Positions 42,529 through 50,739 of a stretch of DNA of 64,000 nt are shown in pieces. Location of the stretch: NCBI GenBank assembly GCA_027491155.1, contig JAIXWR010000010.1:124001-188000 (forward strand), given 5' to 3'. Position 1 is the stretch's first letter. Every line of letters starts with the position of its first letter. The translations under genes were made by a program, and so were the position numbers. Under the pieces are notes generated by a model that was given only the letters and a program-made list of their open reading frames with translations, did not search any database and was not told the origin of the DNA. Origin of the DNA: Verrucomicrobiaceae bacterium (GTDB lineage Bacteria > Verrucomicrobiota > Verrucomicrobiia > Verrucomicrobiales > Akkermansiaceae).

Positions 42529-43077
42529 TCAGGCGCGGATGCCGGCCAACTCCAGGAACTTGTCGAGCGGCATCGCCACCTGGATCTGCGGGGAGGTCTG
42601 GGTGACGTGGATGCCCGAAGCGTTGCCGGGGATCGCACCGAAGCGGAGCTCCAGCCGGCGGATCGATTCCGGGATCTGGGTCTGGATCTCGCCGGTCAGC
42701 AGGTCCTGGGTGATCTTGACCGCGAATCCCTTCCCGTGGAGCACCTTGTAAAACACGGCCTCGTCAATCTTGCCCGCGACCGGTGGGGCCACGGGCTTCG
42801 GGGCGACCGCCGCCTTGGGTTCGCGAGCCGCGGCGGGCTTGCCGCGCCCTTGGTCCGGCTCGCCGGATGCCGGGCAAGTCCCGTATGAGGAAAGGTATTT
42901 GCCGGAAACCCAGAGCGGCGAAGCGCCTGCACGGCGGTAGCGCGGAGTATCGGTCAGGGTCCACTTGCACTTCGACTTATCGAGGTCCGAATAGACGGCG
43001 GCTTCGGTGGCTTCCAGACCGTTGGCACGGCGCAATTCAAGGATCCGGGACAGGGTTTCGGACGGGATCGTTTCCAT
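42529..43077 (-). CDS. uncharacterised protein with Pro/Ala-rich linker
   Basis: A 182-residue protein I do not recognise. It begins METIPSETLSRILELRRANG, helical in look, then a Trp/Tyr-rich segment (ASPLWVSGKYLSSYGTC). A Pro/Ala/Lys-rich linker spans about residues 75-105, and a C-terminal domain of about 75 residues follows (KIDEAVFYKVLHGKGFAVKI). No signal peptide or membrane helix, so probably cytoplasmic. It sits between the protease gene and the 466-residue gene on the same strand. Confidence 0.55.
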   Translation of the reverse strand: METIPSETLSRILELRRANGLEATEAAVYSDLDKSKCKWTLTDTPRYRRAGASPLWVSGKYLSSYGTCPASGEPDQGRGKPAAAREPKAAVAPKPVAPPVAGKIDEAVFYKVLHGKGFAVKITQDLLTGEIQTQIPESIRRLELRFGAIPGNASGIHVTQTSPQIQVAMPLDKFLELAGIRA

Positions 43078-43149
43078 ATGGGGCCGCGAAGCTGGTCCAG
43101 CCCGGGGCTGCCTGCAAGAGGGATGTGACACCCTTGGAAACCTTGAAAA

Positions 43150-44550
43150 TCAGGGAATCTCGCGTGACTGGGGATCGTGCCCGGCATGCAACGCGGAGCG
43201 GTGGGCCACTTCCGGCACGTAGCGCTTCCACGACTTGTCCCCCCGCTCGATCATCGCCCGGATGTCGCGCCCCGTGTAGCGCATCAGGCTCTCGTCGCCG
43301 GCCGGCACCGGCTTGATCCGCCCGGTCTCGAGGAAGTGCCGGTAGAGGCTGCGGCAATCGTCCGGCGCTTGGAACGTGGACGCGTCGACCAGTTCCCCGG
43401 TGTGCCGGTTCTTCCACGGATACACATAAAGCGTGACCTGGTTCTTGAAGAGTCGGCCGAAGGACTCGAGCAGGCCGCCGGCGAGGTTCTCGGACCACTT
43501 GGCTTTGAAGAGTTCGTTGAGCAGGCCGATGCTGAGCACGATGCCGACGGGCCTGTCGGTCGACCGGCTGAGGTAGGCCGCGATCCGGTGGAACTCGGCG
43601 TGGCGTGAGACCAGCACCGTCTTGCCGAGAGCCTGCAGGGCGTCGCAGCGGTCGATGAAATCGACGTGATCGACCGCCTTGCCGCGCAGGAGGTTGGACA
43701 TCGTCATCTCGCAAAGTTCGATGGTTTTCTCCGCCTCCCCCGGGGCGAGACTGCCGGCGAACACCGTCCGCGCCTGCTCCATCATCTGGAGGTGCAGCTT
43801 GCAGACCGGATCGAAGCTGCCCCGCAGCAACAGGATCGGCTTCTTGTAAAGGGCCTCCGCCGCCTGCACCACCTCGCCGTCCGGAAGGAACATCGCGGCC
43901 TCGGTCAGACCCGCCTCAACCAGGGCGAGGGAGCAGAGCCGGTTGTCGAAGAACCCGTAGCCGTGGCCGTGGAACTTCAGCATGTCGATCTCCACGCGCC
44001 CGGGCCGGAGGTTCTCGGTAAGCGTCCCGACGAAGCGCGAAAGATGGCCGCGCTGGCGGAATGCGGCATGGATCAGGTTGACCCCGACCACGCCGAGCGC
44101 CTCCATCTGGTCGGGGTTGGCGGCATCGAGCAGGCGGACGTGAACGAAAATGTCGGAGGGCGGGTCGCCCGGCTTCAACTGGAAGCGCAGCCCCAGCCAG
44201 CCGTGGCACTCGCCGGTGTCCTGGTAGCCGCGGGCCCGGACGGTGTTGCAGAAGGAGAAGAACGTGGTGGTCTCCCCCCGCTTGGGCCCGAGTCGCTCGA
44301 GCAGGATCGAGAACTCGTGGTCCAGCATCTGGCGCAGCCGCATCCGCGAGACATAACGGTCGCACTTGCCGTAAATGGCATCGCTCATCGTCATGTCATA
44401 GGCCGAGATGGTCTTGGCCACCATCCCGGCCGAACCGGACGCACGGAAGAACCAGTTCGCGGTCTCTTGTCCCGCACCGATTTCGGCGAAGGTCCCGTAG
44501 ATCGCGGGGTCCAGATTCAGCTCCTGGGCCTTTTCGAAGGTGCTAGGCAT
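43150..44550 (-). CDS. conserved protein often labelled nicotinate-nucleotide adenylyltransferase-like
   Basis: A 466-residue cytoplasmic protein. The N-terminal GTFAEIGAGQETANWFFRASG and SAYDMTMSDAIYG near residue 50 belong, as I recall, to a conserved bacterial family of about this length that annotation pipelines label as NadD-like or leave unnamed. A GSFDPVCKLHLQMM segment near residue 268 resembles the NTase GxFDPxHxGH motif, but the His residues are replaced. There is no signal peptide. The gene starts 10 bp after the zinc-ribbon gene. Function is unproven. Confidence 0.6.
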   Translation of the reverse strand: MPSTFEKAQELNLDPAIYGTFAEIGAGQETANWFFRASGSAGMVAKTISAYDMTMSDAIYGKCDRYVSRMRLRQMLDHEFSILLERLGPKRGETTTFFSFCNTVRARGYQDTGECHGWLGLRFQLKPGDPPSDIFVHVRLLDAANPDQMEALGVVGVNLIHAAFRQRGHLSRFVGTLTENLRPGRVEIDMLKFHGHGYGFFDNRLCSLALVEAGLTEAAMFLPDGEVVQAAEALYKKPILLLRGSFDPVCKLHLQMMEQARTVFAGSLAPGEAEKTIELCEMTMSNLLRGKAVDHVDFIDRCDALQALGKTVLVSRHAEFHRIAAYLSRSTDRPVGIVLSIGLLNELFKAKWSENLAGGLLESFGRLFKNQVTLYVYPWKNRHTGELVDASTFQAPDDCRSLYRHFLETGRIKPVPAGDESLMRYTGRDIRAMIERGDKSWKRYVPEVAHRSALHAGHDPQSREIP

Positions 44551-44560
44551 GAAGATCGGG

Positions 44561-45619
44561 TCACGGTGACTCCCCGCCGGGCAGCTCGACCCATTCGTGG
44601 CCGGACACCGCGTCGATCAGCACCTGGTTCTCCGACCGGGCTCCCTCGGGGTATTTCAAACGGACCAGCAACCGGATGCTGGCCCCCTTTTCAAACGGCG
44701 GGATCTTACGGGCGATTTCGCCATTGCGGGGAACGTAGCCGAAGAGGGACTCAGAACCGTCCGGCGAGTTCAAGCGGTAGGACGTCCACGCATCCTCGTC
44801 GGTGAAGTCGAAGTTGTAATACTCGACGTCCGAGAGCACGACGCGGAACCAACTTCCGCCGGGCGGGCGCTTCTCCTTGAAATCGCGCCAGCTCATCTCG
44901 GACCAACCGACCCAGCTCTCCCAGTCCACCTTCAGGCTTCCCTCCGATTCGAGCAGGACGATCTGCCGGGCTTCGAAATCGCCGGTCCTCACCGTGACGG
45001 TCAAAAGATCCCCTTCTCCCGTGGGGGCGATGTCATCCCCCACCATTTCACGGAAGCCGGGGGCGGAGTAGTCCCTTGCCGCGAGCCAGGCTTTCAACTT
45101 CGGCGCGGTCCGCTCCGGATCCCGCACGAACTTCAGGATCTCCTCCTCGTTCCCGGCGGCGAGGAAGCCCTTCACCACCGCTTCGACTTCCAGCATCAGG
45201 TTCTTTTCCCGGGTCGCACTCCGTTCTCCCTCGACCGCTTGGGGCGGCGGTGTCTGAAGCTGGCCTGCGGTGGGAGGGGGCAAGGGCTTGTCGTCGGGTG
45301 CCAGCCACCAGGCGAACAAGGCCAGGACCGCCAGGGCCGGCACCGAGAGTCCGAGCAGGAATCTCCAATCGCTGCCGCCGGAAACAGGCAACGGGTCGTC
45401 GGCGGACTCGACCTCTTCCACCTCCTCATCCCCGTCCTTGCGGGCCGGGGCAATCAAGGGCGGCGTCTCATCCCCGGCATCCGGGAGGCGTAACATGACC
45501 CGGCAGCCGGGACAAACCACTCCCTTGCCGTCGTGATCCTGCGAGACCCGGAACACGAAGCGGCATCCGGGACAGACAAAGCTGTTCCAGCGCCTGGCAG
45601 GGTTCGCGGTTTCCGGCAC
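44561..45619 (-). CDS. zinc-ribbon membrane protein of unknown function
   Basis: A 352-residue protein with a zinc ribbon (C16, C19, C36, C39), an acidic linker, one membrane helix at about residues 87-107, and a periplasmic domain with KVDWESWVGWSEM near residue 235. The plan matches the coiled-coil protein at 21399-24341 but the long helix is missing, so the two look paralogous. It starts with GTG; upstream a weak TTGCGC-N17-CAGTCT promoter would end 6 nt before it. The 466-residue gene follows within 10 bp. Confidence 0.72.
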   Translation of the reverse strand: MPETANPARRWNSFVCPGCRFVFRVSQDHDGKGVVCPGCRVMLRLPDAGDETPPLIAPARKDGDEEVEEVESADDPLPVSGGSDWRFLLGLSVPALAVLALFAWWLAPDDKPLPPPTAGQLQTPPPQAVEGERSATREKNLMLEVEAVVKGFLAAGNEEEILKFVRDPERTAPKLKAWLAARDYSAPGFREMVGDDIAPTGEGDLLTVTVRTGDFEARQIVLLESEGSLKVDWESWVGWSEMSWRDFKEKRPPGGSWFRVVLSDVEYYNFDFTDEDAWTSYRLNSPDGSESLFGYVPRNGEIARKIPPFEKGASIRLLVRLKYPEGARSENQVLIDAVSGHEWVELPGGESP

Positions 45620-45685
45620 GCGGGGAGACTGAGGGGCGGCCCCGCAGGGCGCAAGAGCGGAGCGAACGCCTCCGGGACAGCCCCG

Positions 45686-48112
45686 TCACTCGGGCGAAAT
45701 CTCCAACCGTTCCGGCCACGGCAGCTTCAGCGGTTCCTCGCCGTCGCCGAGGTCGAAGCTGTCGAGCACGCTCGCCCGGTTGCGACCCGAGACCGGCTGC
45801 GTTTCATCCATCAGCACCTGCTCGGTGAAGTAGGGATCCTCGCCCAGCAGCGCCGGCGCCTTGGCACGGACCGGAGTGGTGTCGATGACCGCCAGTTGCC
45901 CCAGCCCGATCGCATCGGTTCCCGGATCCACCCCGGTGGCGCCGGAATGAAGGTGGCAGAAGGGCAGGTTCTCCGTTCCCTTGCGGAAAAACTCGACCTG
46001 CGAGGAAGCCCGCGTCCGCGGACGTCCGGTCGAGGGGTCTTCCACCGTTTCGTAGCAATACGGGGTCGCCCGCTGGCCGCTCACCCGGCAGATGGTGGCC
46101 TCCATCACGCTCTCGGGCTGGGCGATTCCCTTGCCCCCGAACACCGGCGCCGCGGCATTCATCGCCTCTTCCCAAACGGGCATCGCGAGGTCCTTCGAGA
46201 AGGCTCCGGCGTAGATCGACTTGCCCGGCTGGAGGAACCCGACCCAGACACCGCAGGAAACCCGCCCGTTGTATCCGAGGAACCAGTTGTCCGAGAAATC
46301 GTGGGTCGTCCCGGTCTTGGCACCGCCCACGAAGGGCTTCTCGACCATCCGGTCGGCAAGCCCGGCCGCACTCCCTCGGTCCATGCTGCCGCGGAGCATG
46401 CTGTGGACCATGAAGGCGGTCGCCTCGTCGGTCGCCTGCAAGCGCGACGGCACCCGGATCGGGCGCTCGTAGCGGATGTTGCCGTCGGCATCCTCCACCC
46501 GGTTGACATAGGTCAGCAACTGCGGCGCCGTCTGACCGCCGCGGGCAAAGGCCGAGATCGCGCGCACCGCGTCCTTCAAAGAAGCGGACTCCCATCCGGC
46601 GGCGATCCGGGGCAGCAGCTCGACGTCCTTCATCGGCAGCCCGAACTTCTCCGCCGTCTTCACCACGTTGTCCAAGCCGGTCTTGTTGGCGAAACTGATC
46701 GACGCCGCGATCTTCGAGGCCTCCAGCGCCCGGCGCGCGGTGATCTCTCCTTCCACCGGCGGCGTCGCCACCTCCATGCCCCACTCGGCAAGCACTCCGT
46801 CGCGACCACCGATCATTACCGACCGGTTGTCCATCCATTCGTCCATGAGGATGGTCGCGGGCGTCAGGTTCCGCTCGAAACCCGCTGCATAAACGAAGGG
46901 CAGGAACGCGGTGCCCAGAGGACGCCGGCCCAGCTCGATGACGTCGTAGGGAACCTGCTCGTAGTCGCGACCCCCGACGTGCGCGATCACCTCGCCGTTC
47001 CCGTGGTCGACCATCAGTCCGGCCCCCTGGAGATACTCGGCCGGCTTGCCGGAGGACTTGCGGTAATCCGCTTTCTTCGGGTTCGCATAGCCCGGATGCT
47101 GTTCGGCGCGCTCGAGGCTCCGCTGGAGCGACAGCTCGAGGGCGTCCTGCACGTTGGCATCGATCGACGTGTGGATCCGGAAACCTCCCGCCGCAAGGGC
47201 GTCCTCGCCCATCATCCGCCGGATCTCGTCCGCCACCCGCTCGTAAAGGTGCGTGGTGCCGCGCTGCAAGGGCTTCGGATCGAGCTTCAGCGATGCCACC
47301 ATCAGCTCCGCCGCCTGGGCGCGGGTCAGCGCCTTGAGGTCGACCATCCGGCCGATGACCAGGTTGCGGGAGTTCTTGTTGCCGTTCGGGTTGTTGACCG
47401 GGGAAAGGTTGGTCGGGTTCTTGATGCAGCCGACGATCGCCGCGCTCTCCAGCGCATCGAGGTCCTTCGGCTCCTTCCCGAAGTAACCCAGCGACGCCGA
47501 ACGGATCCCGTAGTAGCCGCTGCCGAAATAAATGCGGTTGAGGTAGAACTCGAGGATCTGCGACTTCTCGTAGCGCTTCTCGATCCGCTGGGCCAGGAAG
47601 GCCTCGACCATCTTGCGCTCCATGCTGGTCTCGCCGCGCTTCTTGCGGTCGCCTTCCAGATCGTAGGCGTTCCTTGCCAGCTGCTGGGTGATCGTGCTCG
47701 CCCCCTGGGTGGTCTCCCCGGCCCTCCAGTTCAGATAATAGGCCCGCGCCACGCCGATGTAGTCAACGCCGTCGTGGGTGTTGAAGCGCTGGTCTTCCCC
47801 GGCACGCAGGGCGTCGATGAAGATCTGGGGCACCCCGGCGATCGGGATCACGCTGCGGTTCTGCACAAAGACCCGGCCGATCTCCTTGCCGTTGCGGTCG
47901 AGGATCAGGCTGGGGATTTCCAGATCGTTGATCCGCTCCAGATCGTAGGTGTAGGCCCGCTCGCGGTAGGGCCGGGTGTAGCGCTCCATCGCCACGTAGC
48001 CGATGTAGGCCCCCGCGATGGCCAGCAGTAGCAGGGAGCCCCAGAAGCGTTTGCGCTTGTAGAACCGGCGCCGCTTCAGCTTGTTCCGCGTGTTTTTCTC
48101 GCTCGTGGCCAT
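45686..48112 (-). CDS. class A penicillin-binding protein with degenerate transpeptidase site
   Basis: An 808-residue bifunctional-type PBP: basic cytoplasmic N-terminus, one membrane helix (about residues 23-43), a GT51 glycosyltransferase domain with the catalytic GEDQRF motif near 110 and TITQQLARN near 145, then a transpeptidase-fold domain. The KTGT motif is present near 598, but the SxxK position reads GTAFL (T400, L403) and the SxN position reads SKI (466-468). It should polymerise glycan strands, yet penicillin-sensitive crosslinking is doubtful. The N-terminal ATG overlaps the divergent methyltransferase ATG. Confidence 0.88.
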   Translation of the reverse strand: MATSEKNTRNKLKRRRFYKRKRFWGSLLLLAIAGAYIGYVAMERYTRPYRERAYTYDLERINDLEIPSLILDRNGKEIGRVFVQNRSVIPIAGVPQIFIDALRAGEDQRFNTHDGVDYIGVARAYYLNWRAGETTQGASTITQQLARNAYDLEGDRKKRGETSMERKMVEAFLAQRIEKRYEKSQILEFYLNRIYFGSGYYGIRSASLGYFGKEPKDLDALESAAIVGCIKNPTNLSPVNNPNGNKNSRNLVIGRMVDLKALTRAQAAELMVASLKLDPKPLQRGTTHLYERVADEIRRMMGEDALAAGGFRIHTSIDANVQDALELSLQRSLERAEQHPGYANPKKADYRKSSGKPAEYLQGAGLMVDHGNGEVIAHVGGRDYEQVPYDVIELGRRPLGTAFLPFVYAAGFERNLTPATILMDEWMDNRSVMIGGRDGVLAEWGMEVATPPVEGEITARRALEASKIAASISFANKTGLDNVVKTAEKFGLPMKDVELLPRIAAGWESASLKDAVRAISAFARGGQTAPQLLTYVNRVEDADGNIRYERPIRVPSRLQATDEATAFMVHSMLRGSMDRGSAAGLADRMVEKPFVGGAKTGTTHDFSDNWFLGYNGRVSCGVWVGFLQPGKSIYAGAFSKDLAMPVWEEAMNAAAPVFGGKGIAQPESVMEATICRVSGQRATPYCYETVEDPSTGRPRTRASSQVEFFRKGTENLPFCHLHSGATGVDPGTDAIGLGQLAVIDTTPVRAKAPALLGEDPYFTEQVLMDETQPVSGRNRASVLDSFDLGDGEEPLKLPWPERLEISPE

Positions 48113-49250
48113 GCAGGAATCTCTTCGTGACGCATCCCGGAATCCATCCGGTGCCCCATCCGCATACCTCCCGGACGGGGGGGATGCAACTCCGGGCTTG
48201 GCCGATCGGATCCGGCAAGGAATCCGCCGCGACGGACCCCTGCCCTTCCCCGCCTTCATGGCCGCCGCCCTCTACGATCCGGCCAATGGCTACTACGCCC
48301 GTCCCGCCGGCCAGGTCGGCCGCGGCGGCGACTTCTTCACCAGTGTCAGCACCGGCCCGCTCTTCGGCCGCCTGCTGGCCCGCCACATCGCGGCCTGGCA
48401 CCGGGAAGCGGGATCTCCCGACCGCTGGCGGATCCTCGAATGCGGGGCCAACGACGGATCGCTGGCCGCCGACATCCTTGCCGCCCTCGGCGACCTCCGC
48501 GGTCTCGAATACGCCATCGTCGAGCCGCTACCCCTCCTCGCCGCCGCCCAGCGCGAGCGGTTGCCTGCCGCACGGATCGTCCGCTCTCCGGAGGAACTCG
48601 CCGGCGATGCCCAGCCTTCGTTCGTCCTCGGCAACGAGGTGATCGACGCCCTGCCCTTTCATGTCATCGAGTCCGACGGGCGCGGCTGGCGGCTCCAGGG
48701 CGTGACCCTTTCCGCCGACGACCGCTTCATTTGGACCGACCTCGGCGAAGCCCCGCCCGAGCTCGTCGCCGGCCTTCCCCCGCGTCCCGCCGGCTATCGC
48801 AGCGAAGTTCGCGACAACTTGCTCCCGTTCCTGACCCCGCTCGCCGCCGCGATGACCGGCGGCCGCATGCTGTGGCTCGACTACGGCTTCGAGCGCGACG
48901 ACTACTACCACGAATCCCGTACCACCGGCACCCTGCGGACTTTCTCCCGTCACCGCGCAGCGGAGGACCCGCTGGAGTCTCCGGGCGAGATCGACATCAC
49001 CGCGCACGTCGATTTCACCGCGCTGGGCGAGGCCCTCGTTCAATCCGGCGGCACCGTGCTCCGCTTCGAGAACCAGGGCCGCTTCCTGACCGAAGCGGCA
49101 AAGCCCTGGCTGCTCGAACTCGAAGGCCGCACCGACGAGGCCACGCGAAAAGACCTCCGCTCGTTCCAGACCCTCACCCACCCCGGCCACCTCGGCGCGA
49201 AGTTCCACGTCATGGAGGCCGAGTTCCCTGCCAACACGAAGCGCCGCTAA
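48111..49250 (+). CDS. SAM-dependent methyltransferase, MidA/NDUFAF7 family
   Basis: A 379-residue member of the family that in mitochondria methylates an arginine of complex I subunit NDUFS2. Motifs: FMAAALYDPANGYYA near residue 60, GGDFFTSVSTGPLFGRLL near 83, the SAM-binding ILECGANDGSLAADIL near 118, and GNEVIDALPFH near 190. ATG 48111 shares two bases with the PBP ATG on the other strand. The family normally begins near LADRIRQGI, so the TTG at 48198 (350 residues) is a serious alternative. Its stop overlaps the stop of the convergent lipoprotein gene. Confidence 0.82.
   Translation: MQESLRDASRNPSGAPSAYLPDGGDATPGLADRIRQGIRRDGPLPFPAFMAAALYDPANGYYARPAGQVGRGGDFFTSVSTGPLFGRLLARHIAAWHREAGSPDRWRILECGANDGSLAADILAALGDLRGLEYAIVEPLPLLAAAQRERLPAARIVRSPEELAGDAQPSFVLGNEVIDALPFHVIESDGRGWRLQGVTLSADDRFIWTDLGEAPPELVAGLPPRPAGYRSEVRDNLLPFLTPLAAAMTGGRMLWLDYGFERDDYYHESRTTGTLRTFSRHRAAEDPLESPGEIDITAHVDFTALGEALVQSGGTVLRFENQGRFLTEAAKPWLLELEGRTDEATRKDLRSFQTLTHPGHLGAKFHVMEAEFPANTKRR
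48161..48189 (-). promoter_or_regulatory. candidate promoter of the class A PBP gene
   Basis: Minus-strand TTGCAT (48184-48189), 17 bp, TATGCG (48161-48166). The leader to the PBP ATG would be about 40 nt. The boxes lie inside the first codons of the methyltransferase if that gene starts at its upstream ATG, but outside them if it starts at TTG 48198. Confidence 0.4.
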
Positions 49251-49957
49251 TCCTCCACCGGCGACCATTTCCCGCCCAGCGACCGGCCGAGGAGGAACAG
49301 GTCCCCGTCGTGAAAGCCCCAGGCGACCAGCAGATCCCGCGCGCCTGAAGCTCGTGCCATCGCGGCGCCCAGCACGATGCCGGAGTAGCCCAGGAAGACG
49401 GCGTAATCGCAAAACTCGGACCACGGTTCCCACTCGGGAGACGAATAGCCGGCATGCATTTCCACGAGCCCCCGGATCAGGTGCTCATCGCCATGATCGA
49501 GATCATCCTCCAACCAAGACTCGTCATCGTCGGTCGGATCACACTCCGCGGTGCCGCCGAACTCGACGTTCTTGCCTCTCCCGCCCTCCATGTTGAGAGT
49601 GTCCAAGCCGAGATAGATCCCCTTGGCCGCCGGCTGGGCCTTGAGCTCCGCCGCCAGCCATGCGGCGGCTTCATCCACGTCCTTCCCGATCGCCGGCACC
49701 GGCATTCGCGCCCAAGGCGCCGCGGGCACCTCGGAGCGGAAGACCTCCAGCATCCGGCTCCATTGGGAGACCGGCTCCGGATTCTCCCGCACGATGGCGA
49801 GCAAGCGGGGAAACACACGGTCGAGCGGATCGTCCTGGTTCATTTCGTCGGAAGCTTCGGGCAATTCTTCGGACCGCCTGCCGCAACCGGCAAGCAAGGC
49901 CGTTGCCAATCCCGAGGCTCCGACGAGAAAACTCCTGCGGCTTGCTGAATGGGGCAT
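49247..49957 (-). CDS. Tat-type lipoprotein of unknown function
   Basis: A 236-residue protein with a twin-arginine-like signal ([17 protein letters not shown]) ending in a lipobox LAGC, so Cys25 would be lipidated. The mature part is acidic, with a conserved-looking end region ([30 protein letters not shown] reads as alternating strand and helix). I recognise no domain. Start ATG 49957 is chosen for the signal sequence. Convergent with the methyltransferase gene with a four-base overlap of stop codons. Confidence 0.65.
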   Translation of the reverse strand: MPHSASRRSFLVGASGLATALLAGCGRRSEELPEASDEMNQDDPLDRVFPRLLAIVRENPEPVSQWSRMLEVFRSEVPAAPWARMPVPAIGKDVDEAAAWLAAELKAQPAAKGIYLGLDTLNMEGGRGKNVEFGGTAECDPTDDDESWLEDDLDHGDEHLIRGLVEMHAGYSSPEWEPWSEFCDYAVFLGYSGIVLGAAMARASGARDLLVAWGFHDGDLFLLGRSLGGKWSPVED

Positions 49958-50018
49958 TGCGGCAACCTGAGGATCGCGCCCTTGCAGGTCAAAGCAGAAC
50001 CTGCCCCGCCCCCGGCTC

Positions 50019-50047
50019 TTGCATGGCATCGGATCCCGGACTATCCC
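50019..50047 (+). promoter_or_regulatory. candidate leaderless promoter of pdxH
   Basis: TTGCAT (50019-50024), 17 bp, TATCCC (50042-50047), then five bases (CGGCC) and the pdxH ATG. No Shine-Dalgarno sequence is present. Layout and -10 sequence match the AraC-gene and hisC cases. Confidence 0.5.
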
Positions 50048-50052
50048 CGGCC

Positions 50053-50688
50053 ATGGATCTCTCCGACTTTCGCAAGGAATACTCCGACCGCGGCCTGCAC
50101 CGCGAGGACCTCGCCGCCGATCCGATGCACCAGTTCGAGCAGTGGTTCCACCAGGCGATCGAACTCAAGCTCCACGAGCCGAATGCCATGAGCCTGGCCA
50201 CCGCCGACGCCTCCGGCCGGCCTTTGCTGCGGACGGTCCTGCTGAAGTACTTCGATGCCTCCGGCTTCGTCTTCTTCACCAACTACGAAAGCCGCAAGGC
50301 CCGCCACATCGCGGAGAACCCCCACGTCTCGCTGCTCTTTCCATGGATCGTCCTCGAGCGCCAGGTCATCGTGCAAGGCCGCGCCGAGAAGATCTCCACC
50401 GCGGAGTCGCTGAAGTATTTCACCTCCCGCCCCCGCGAATCCCAGCTCGGGGCCTGGGTCTCCAGCCAGAGCTCGGTGATCTTCTCCCGCAAGCTGCTGC
50501 TGCAAAAACTCTCGGAGATCCGCGACAAGTTCAGCCACGGCGAGATTCCCCTGCCCTCCTTCTGGGGCGGCTTCCGCGTCGTCCCGGAAAGCATCGAGTT
50601 CTGGCAAGGCGGCTCCGCCCGTCTCCACGACCGCTTCCACTACGAGCGCGACGGCGACGGCTGGAGCATCGAGCGGCTGTCGCCTTGA
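50053..50688 (+). CDS. pdxH: pyridoxamine/pyridoxine 5'-phosphate oxidase
   Basis: A 211-residue FMN enzyme that makes pyridoxal 5'-phosphate. N-terminal LRKEY-like motif ([16 protein letters not shown]), FMN-binding [23 protein letters not shown]-type region near residue 60, [17 protein letters not shown] near 130 and the C-terminal WSIERLSP, the conserved RLSP ending. Length is normal. It precedes the phosphorylase gene by 51 bp on the same strand. Confidence 0.95.
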   Translation: MDLSDFRKEYSDRGLHREDLAADPMHQFEQWFHQAIELKLHEPNAMSLATADASGRPLLRTVLLKYFDASGFVFFTNYESRKARHIAENPHVSLLFPWIVLERQVIVQGRAEKISTAESLKYFTSRPRESQLGAWVSSQSSVIFSRKLLLQKLSEIRDKFSHGEIPLPSFWGGFRVVPESIEFWQGGSARLHDRFHYERDGDGWSIERLSP

Positions 50689-50739
50689 CCCGGTCGCTTG
50701 CGTTCCGGATCTTCCATTCGTCGCCTTCGAATCCTCCCC

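Noticed and set aside
50705-50735. Fourth 7-nt ATC repeat before the pyrimidine phosphorylase gene
   Set aside because: Only two units keep the 7-nt step; the rest is irregular.
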